DNA from: Anaerolineae bacterium
GTDB lineage: Bacteria > Chloroflexota > Anaerolineae > Aggregatilineales > UBA2796
DNA length: 20,476 nucleotides
Reading direction: 5' to 3'
NCBI GenBank assembly: GCA_020851855.1
Contig: JADZBY010000537.1
Location: forward strand, 1 to 20,476
Under the pieces are notes generated by a model. That model had not been told where the DNA came from. It ran no database searches and was given only the letters and a program-made list of their open reading frames with translations. The position numbers and the translations under genes were made by a program. Shown piece after piece: positions 16,197-20,476 of the stretch; positions within the stretch are counted from its first letter, which is position 1; the number at the start of each line of letters is the position of its first letter.

Positions 16197-17030
16197 TTAG
16201 CCCTTGACCGCGCCTGCGGTTAGCCCTTTGACCAGATAACGCTGTACATAGATGGCGACGGCCAGCACGGGCAAGATCGCCAGCACGCCCGTCGCGCCCA
16301 TTTGCCCGAAATACGTGCCCCGGTCGCTGGTCATGCCCGAAATGACGACGGGCAGTGTGCGCGAGGCGTCCGTGCGGGTCAATATCAGCGCAAACTGGAA
16401 CTCGTTCCACGCCAACAACATGCAGAAGATCAACGACGCCACCAGCGCGGGCGTGGCCAGCGGCAGGATGATGCGCCGGTACAGCTGCCAGGGATTGCAA
16501 CCGTCGATCAGGCCGGCCTCTTCGATCTCGCGTGGGATTTCTTCGAAGAAGCCGGTCAGCAGCCAGATGTTGAAGGGCATGTTGAAGGCGGTGTAGATGA
16601 TGATCAGGCCCAGTAGCGTGTCTTGCAGGCCCAACGGACGAAACACCAGGAACATCGGGATAGCCAGGATCAGGCCCGGCAACATGCGGATCGACAGGAT
16701 GCCGTACAACAACAGGCGCTTGCCGCGAAACTGGAAACGCGCCAGCCCATAAGCCGCCAGCGACGCGAACAATACGGAGATGGGCGCAGAAACGACCATC
16801 ACGATGAGGCTGTTGCGCAGCGCAGGCAAGATGCCCCGGCTGCTGATGGCGTCCGCATAATTTTGCAGCGTCGGCGGGTTAGGAATGTACGTCGGCGGCA
16901 GCGTGAACAATTGCTCACTGTTCTTCAGCGAGACGCTGAACGTCCAGAAGATGGGGAAGATAATCCACAGGCCACACACGATCACGATGCCCCACACCAC
17001 GCTCGCCCGGATGACCTTGCTCGCCGTCAT
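16197..17030 (-). CDS. Carbohydrate ABC transporter permease (MalG/UgpE-type)
   Basis: The protein has 277 aa with about six hydrophobic segments, the first at ~11-33. The EAA loop that docks the ATPase is EEAGLIDGCNPWQLYRRIIL (170-189), as in CUT1-family inner-membrane permeases that import oligosaccharides. It starts 11 bp after the first permease gene, with AAGGAA directly overlapping and following that gene's TAA stop, so the pair is translated together. It ends 20 bp before the GH2 start. With the first permease it would form the heterodimeric channel served by the binding protein at 18092-19480. Confidence 0.93.
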   Translation of the reverse strand: MTASKVIRASVVWGIVIVCGLWIIFPIFWTFSVSLKNSEQLFTLPPTYIPNPPTLQNYADAISSRGILPALRNSLIVMVVSAPISVLFASLAAYGLARFQFRGKRLLLYGILSIRMLPGLILAIPMFLVFRPLGLQDTLLGLIIIYTAFNMPFNIWLLTGFFEEIPREIEEAGLIDGCNPWQLYRRIILPLATPALVASLIFCMLLAWNEFQFALILTRTDASRTLPVVISGMTSDRGTYFGQMGATGVLAILPVLAVAIYVQRYLVKGLTAGAVKG

Positions 17031-17041
17031 GCTCGTATTCC

Positions 17042-17971
17042 TTAATATTCGGCCTCGCGCCGTAGCAAACGGGTGTACAGGAAAGTGATGGCCAGGATGA
17101 GCAGCAGAAAGGCAAACGCCACGGCGGCAGCGCGGCCCATCTGGAAATAGTAGAAGGCATAGCGGTAGTTGTAGAACATGATGGTTGAGGTCGCGTTGCC
17201 TGGCCCGCCGCTGGTCAGCACAAAGGCCTGGTCAAAGGCGCGCAGCGCGTCCATGGTGCGGATGACGAGCACGATCAGGATCGGGAACTTGAGCAGCGGC
17301 AACGTGATGCGCGTGAACTTCTGCCGCGTCGTCGCGCCGTCGATGCTCGCCGCTTCCATCAGTTCGTCGGGGATGTTCTGCAAGCCCGCCAGCAGGATGA
17401 GCATGACGAAGGGCGTCGTCAGCCACACGTCCGCGATGATGAGCATGACGCGGGCCGTCAGGGCGTCTGCGCCCCAGGGAATCGGGCTGATGCCCAGCAG
17501 GCTGAGCAGGTGATTGACCGGCCCGTAGGTGGTGTCGAACAGTAGCCGCCACATCCAGGCCGCCACCACGCCCGACAGCATGATCGGGACCAGGAACACG
17601 CCACGAAACAGGTTGCGGAAGTGGCCCAAAACGCGCGAGTGGAGCAGCAGCGCCAGCCCCATGCCGAGCAGGAGTTCGAGCGACACCGCCCACAACGTGA
17701 ACTGCACCGTCCATGTCGCGGACTGGATCATTTGCTGGTCGCTGGCGATGGCGGCGTAGTTGTCCAGCCCGATGAACTTAACGCCAAGCTGTGGCGCGTT
17801 CAGTTGATAACGAAAGAAACTGATGCCGAACGAGTACACAATGGGCAGGATGACGACAACAAGCAAAATGAGCAGCGCGGGCGCGATGAACAGGTACGGC
17901 GTGTAGTTCCGCATCCGTCGCTTACGCGGTAGGGCCAGTGGCGGATGGACCGTGACGGTTGAGGTCTGCAT
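17042..17971 (-). CDS. Carbohydrate ABC transporter permease (MalF/UgpA-type)
   Basis: The protein has 309 aa from ATG 17969-17971 (MQTSTVTVHPPLALPRKRR), with AGGTG a few bases upstream. The open frame runs back to 18076, but that extension crosses the stem-loop and has no homology. A basic N-terminus is followed by TM1 (~25-48) and about five further membrane segments. The EAA loop is MEAASIDGATTRQKFTRITL (205-224), and the later LTSGGPGNATSTIMFYNYRY is typical of CUT1 permeases of the MalF/UgpA type. It is separated from the binding-protein gene by 120 bp that contain a strong hairpin, a usual arrangement when more binding protein than permease is needed. Confidence 0.93.
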   Translation of the reverse strand: MQTSTVTVHPPLALPRKRRMRNYTPYLFIAPALLILLVVVILPIVYSFGISFFRYQLNAPQLGVKFIGLDNYAAIASDQQMIQSATWTVQFTLWAVSLELLLGMGLALLLHSRVLGHFRNLFRGVFLVPIMLSGVVAAWMWRLLFDTTYGPVNHLLSLLGISPIPWGADALTARVMLIIADVWLTTPFVMLILLAGLQNIPDELMEAASIDGATTRQKFTRITLPLLKFPILIVLVIRTMDALRAFDQAFVLTSGGPGNATSTIMFYNYRYAFYYFQMGRAAAVAFAFLLLILAITFLYTRLLRREAEY

Positions 17972-18044
17972 GGAACACCTACCGGGCACGCTGTGCGGAA
18001 TATTTCTTGAAGGCGTAAGGCGTAACGTAACGGCGAAGGACGCA

Positions 18045-18071
18045 TCGGGGGCGACACACGCGCGCCCCCGA
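18045..18071. promoter_or_regulatory. Intercistronic stem-loop between binding-protein and permease genes
   Basis: The arms tcgggggcg (18045-18053) and cgcccccga (18063-18071) form a perfect 9-bp GC-rich stem with a 9-nt loop, 20 bp after the binding-protein stop. No U-run follows in the direction of transcription, so it is unlikely to be a full terminator. By analogy with the structure after malE, it would protect the upstream message from 3' exonucleases or partly stop transcription, giving more binding protein than permease. Confidence 0.65.
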
Positions 18072-18091
18072 CTCACAGTCGCTTGGGACGA

Positions 18092-19480
18092 TCAGCCGTA
18101 AATGCCTGCGTCCTGGAGCATCGTCGTCCATTCGCTCTCAACGTCGGCAAGCGCCTGTTCTGGCTCGATCTCGCGCAGCAGCACCCGGCTGATCTGCGTG
18201 GCCATAAAGTCTTGCACCTGCTGGCTGATGGGCGGCGCGTCCACGTCGGCAGTGATGTACGACACGGCGAACGCCTGGGCCTGCATCGGATAGTGCTCGG
18301 TCGTCTGCGTCAGTTCCAGGCCCTCGTAGGTAGACTGCCGAGTCGGGGCCGTCCCGATCTCGATGCGGTTCAGCTCGCCCTGACGGCTGGTGACCTGCGC
18401 CAAGACCTGATATGCGCCTTCCACATCGTCGGAGAAGGCCGACACCGCGGACGTCCATCCGCCCAGGATCGACTGGTTGACGACCTTGCCATCCACCTCG
18501 TAGCCGGTGGGCAGCGCATAGCCGACCTTGCCCACGACCTGCGACGCGCCGGATGTGCTGTCCGTCGAGTTCGCAATCGAGCCGAAGGCGTTCCACTGGT
18601 CGAACATCAGCGCGCGTCCATCCAGGAATGACGTATTCGAGCGGTCCCAGTCGTAGGTCGTCACGTCTTCCGGCGCGAACTCGTGCATGGCCAGGTAGTC
18701 GCGCAGCGCGCGCAGGCCCGCTTCGTTGTTCATGGCCGGATGGTTGTCCTTGTCCAGCCAGCCGCCGCCCAGCACAGACATGCGGATGCCCCACCACCAC
18801 ACCGATCCCCAGCGCTCGCTCCAGTTGGTGAAGCCATACTCAATCGGCGAGTTGGGATTGAGCCGCTTGGTGAAGTAGCGGGCCACCTCAAGCTGCTCTT
18901 CGACGGTCTGCGGGACCTTCAAGTCGTTGCCCGTCTCCGCCTTGTAGGCCGCCTGAACGTCCGGGTCCTCGAACACGTCTTTGCGGAAGAAGAACAGGTG
19001 CGTATCGGCCTGATAGGGCAGTGTGTAGACCTGATCCTGCGACCAGTTGTAGGCGGTGAGCAGCGCGGGGATGAAGTCGCCGATGTTGACTTCGGGATCG
19101 GCGTCCACGAAGGGCTGGAGCGGAGCCAGATAGCCGCTGACGAACCAGTCTTTCATGAACAGGAACGGAGCCATGATCGCGTCATAGGCCCCACCGCCCG
19201 CGACGAAGTCGGCGGCGACCTGAGTGCGGTACTCCGGAGACGCCTGCACGTCCACCGTGATGCCGGTCTTCTCGCGGATCAGGTCGAGGTTCATGCGGAT
19301 GCCGTCGGCGCGCTGCCCTTCCGACGTGGCAATGGTGATGACGCGCTCGGCCTGCCGCCTGGCGGGCGACGCCAGCAGTTTTTCAGCAAAAACGGGGGGC
19401 ATAAGCGCCGCCAGCGGGATGGCGCTCGCTGAGCCGGCCAGCTTCAGAAACTCGCGGCGATTTAGTCCTTTTGAAGTCAT
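18092..19480 (-). CDS. Tat-exported ABC sugar-binding protein (family 1)
   Basis: The protein has 462 aa from ATG 19478-19480. GAGGAGA seven bases upstream fixes this start; the open frame extends to 19609 without support. The N-terminus MTSKGLNRREFLKLAGSASA carries a twin-arginine motif (RR at 8-9) and a hydrophobic stretch, with no lipobox Cys, so export through Tat as a folded protein is predicted. The mature part has family-1 solute-binding features: YDAIMAPFLFMKDWFVSGYL, LPYQADTHLFFFRKDVFEDP and GGWTSAVSAFSDDVEGAY. It should capture an oligosaccharide and deliver it to the two permeases encoded downstream. Aromatic-rich segments such as WSERWGSVWWWG fit sugar stacking. It is the first structural gene after the LacI regulator, 82 bp away. 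Confidence 0.93.
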   Translation of the reverse strand: MTSKGLNRREFLKLAGSASAIPLAALMPPVFAEKLLASPARRQAERVITIATSEGQRADGIRMNLDLIREKTGITVDVQASPEYRTQVAADFVAGGGAYDAIMAPFLFMKDWFVSGYLAPLQPFVDADPEVNIGDFIPALLTAYNWSQDQVYTLPYQADTHLFFFRKDVFEDPDVQAAYKAETGNDLKVPQTVEEQLEVARYFTKRLNPNSPIEYGFTNWSERWGSVWWWGIRMSVLGGGWLDKDNHPAMNNEAGLRALRDYLAMHEFAPEDVTTYDWDRSNTSFLDGRALMFDQWNAFGSIANSTDSTSGASQVVGKVGYALPTGYEVDGKVVNQSILGGWTSAVSAFSDDVEGAYQVLAQVTSRQGELNRIEIGTAPTRQSTYEGLELTQTTEHYPMQAQAFAVSYITADVDAPPISQQVQDFMATQISRVLLREIEPEQALADVESEWTTMLQDAGIYG

Positions 19481-19562
19481 GATATGTCTCCTCAGTGACG
19501 CTAACGCACTTATTGCGGGCCTGCTTCCCCACGTTTTGCCGCCTCTCCATTTGCCTTCCTTT
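19481..19562 (-). promoter_or_regulatory. Regulator-to-operon intergenic region
   Basis: These 82 bases separate the LacI-family gene from the binding-protein gene and are the likeliest place for an operon promoter and operator if the regulator is transcribed separately. Apart from the ribosome binding site I find only a weak dyad (cgca/tgcg, 19505-19517) and no clear -35/-10 pair or even-symmetric LacI-type operator. The regulator and the operon could therefore also share one promoter upstream of the window edge. Confidence 0.3.
19487..19493 (-). promoter_or_regulatory. Ribosome binding site of the sugar-binding protein gene
   Basis: On the minus strand GAGGAGA lies six bases before ATG 19480 (CATATC spacer). 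It is the strongest Shine-Dalgarno sequence in the operon and decides the start against the longer open frame. This fits the high expression expected of a periplasmic or cell-surface binding protein. Confidence 0.75.
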
Positions 19563-20476
19563 CTAGTGCTCTTGCGGTGGGGTGGTTGGTTTGCAGCCGC
19601 ACGACTCACGGATGACGATGTCGTTTGAGACTTCCACTTTGACGGGCGTCAAAGCCTCGCCTCGCAGGACTTCGAGCAAACGGCGCGCCGCGATCTGCCC
19701 GATCTTCTCCTTCTGGATGTGGATGGTAGTCAGCGGCGGCGTCGTGGTTTCGGCCCAGACGATGTTGTCGTAGCCGATGATGGCGAGGTCGTCCGGCACG
19801 CGCCGCCCCATCTCCTGGGCCGCGCGCATGACGCCGATGGCCAGCGGATCGCTCGCCGCAAACACGGCGGTCACTTCGGGGTGATGGCCAAGAAGCTCAT
19901 AAAGCGCGGCTGCACCGGCGTCGATGTACAGGTTGGGCTGAAGCTGGAGGATGGGCGTCAGGCCGTGTTCGAGCATGGCCTCGTGATAACCCTGCATTCG
20001 CTCGAAGATGGGCGCCCAGGTGCGCGGCCCGCCCACGAAAGCAACATGCCGGTGGCCGTGTCGGATGAGGTGTTCCGTGGCGGCGAATCCCCCGGCGCGG
20101 TTGTCCGACGTAACGGCATCAACTGCGCCATGCCGCACGCTGTTCGCCACAAGCACGGTTGGGATGCCGAGCGAAAGCAGTGTCGTCATCACGCGGTCGC
20201 TCAGCTCACAGCCCGCCACGAACATGCCGTCCAGCCGCCGTTTGTCCAGGCCGGGCGGCATCCACAAGTCGCGGGATGGCTCGTCATCAATGGTGATCGC
20301 TACCAGGTGATAACCGTGCTGCTCGAGTTCGCGCTCGACGCCGACCATCATCGCATCGTAAAACGGGTTTTCGGCGTGGATCAGGCGGCGGCGGATGACG
20401 AACGCCACTGCATAAGTTTTTGACGAGGCGAGATTCTGGGCCGCCGGGTTGGGGGTGAAGCGAAGGTCGTTCACCA
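19563..20476 (-). CDS. LacI-family transcriptional regulator (N-terminus cut by window)
   Basis: About 304 residues are visible; the frame is open to the window edge. The first residues seen (VNDLRFTPNPAAQNLASSKT) are the end of the HTH domain and the hinge helix, so the DNA-reading helices lie outside the window and the GTG at 20474 is not the start. The rest is a complete periplasmic-binding-protein-like effector domain: NPFYDAMMVGVERELEQHGY, DAVTSDNRAGGFAATEHLIR, HRHVAFVGG, VFAASDPLAIGVMRAAQEMG, IIGYDNIVWAETTTPPLTTI. Such proteins usually repress sugar operons until a sugar binds. It stands at the head of the transport/hydrolase run on the same strand, so it most likely controls that operon. 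A Cys-rich tail (ESCGC) near the C-terminus is common in this subgroup. Confidence 0.95.
   Translation of the reverse strand, partial: VNDLRFTPNPAAQNLASSKTYAVAFVIRRRLIHAENPFYDAMMVGVERELEQHGYHLVAITIDDEPSRDLWMPPGLDKRRLDGMFVAGCELSDRVMTTLLSLGIPTVLVANSVRHGAVDAVTSDNRAGGFAATEHLIRHGHRHVAFVGGPRTWAPIFERMQGYHEAMLEHGLTPILQLQPNLYIDAGAAALYELLGHHPEVTAVFAASDPLAIGVMRAAQEMGRRVPDDLAIIGYDNIVWAETTTPPLTTIHIQKEKIGQIAARRLLEVLRGEALTPVKVEVSNDIVIRESCGCKPTTPPQEH

Noticed and set aside
16177..16500. A 108-codon N-terminal extension of the GH2 gene
   Set aside because: It overlaps the end of the upstream permease gene and has no GH2-like sequence. ATG 16176 fits the domain start and the 20-bp spacing.
19505..19517. Dyad cgca-cttat-tgcg as a LacI-family operator
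   Set aside because: The arms are only 4 bp and the spacer is odd. LacI-family operators are normally even-symmetric with a central CG, so it is likely chance.
19481..19609. A longer start for the sugar-binding protein
   Set aside because: The Tat leader begins exactly at ATG 19480, which has a strong GAGGAGA ribosome binding site. The extension runs into the regulator gene.
1..20476. CRISPR arrays, tRNA or rRNA genes, riboswitches
   Set aside because: I saw no regularly spaced direct repeats, no cloverleaf-like segments and no conserved rRNA or riboswitch motifs; the only long intergenic region is 4354-4986.

Overview
The window looks like a chromosomal segment of a high-GC, sugar-using bacterium. 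A Chloroflexota member (Anaerolineae-like) is my best guess. It rests on the mix of intracellular glycosidases, a carbohydrate ABC importer, a divergent GroEL paralogue beside an Asp-box repeat protein, and a C-rich intergenic palindrome. No rRNA or marker gene is present, so the assignment is an inference.

There are two gene blocks facing each other. The left block (1-4353, + strand) holds the C-terminal part of an ActP-like sodium/solute symporter. It is followed by a very large sensor protein of 1224 residues, which combines a PHP phosphoesterase domain, a membrane-anchored Cache sensor, two PAS-like regions, a CBS pair and a DUF294 nucleotidyltransferase module with its C-terminal domain. 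The symporter/CBS-DUF294 pairing is familiar from other bacteria. The N-terminal PHP domain and the Cache segment make this version unusual.

The middle (4354-4986) is a convergent intergenic region of about 630 bp filled with debris: an integrase/transposase remnant, a strong palindrome with inverted-repeat ends, and a frameshifted helix-turn-helix fragment.

The right block (20476 down to 4987, all on the - strand) reads as one operon-like run. It starts with a LacI-family regulator (cut by the window edge). Next come a Tat-exported sugar-binding protein, two ABC permeases, a GH2 glycosidase, two tandem GH1 glycosidases, a GroEL-like chaperonin, an Asp-box (BNR) repeat protein and a GH2 beta-mannosidase-like enzyme. 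The genes are tightly packed, with one 4-nt ATGA overlap and one overlap of about 17 nt. A perfect 9-bp stem-loop lies between the binding-protein gene and the first permease gene. None of the glycosidases has a signal peptide, so the likely logic is import of oligosaccharides followed by cytoplasmic hydrolysis under LacI control. No ABC ATPase is encoded here.

The two most interesting systems are (1) the PHP-Cache-PAS-CBS-DUF294 fusion, a possible membrane-bound nucleotidyl-transferring and -removing sensor next to a symporter, and (2) the chaperonin/Asp-box pair inside a glycosidase operon. In that chaperonin the residue aligned with the GroEL catalytic Asp398 is arginine.
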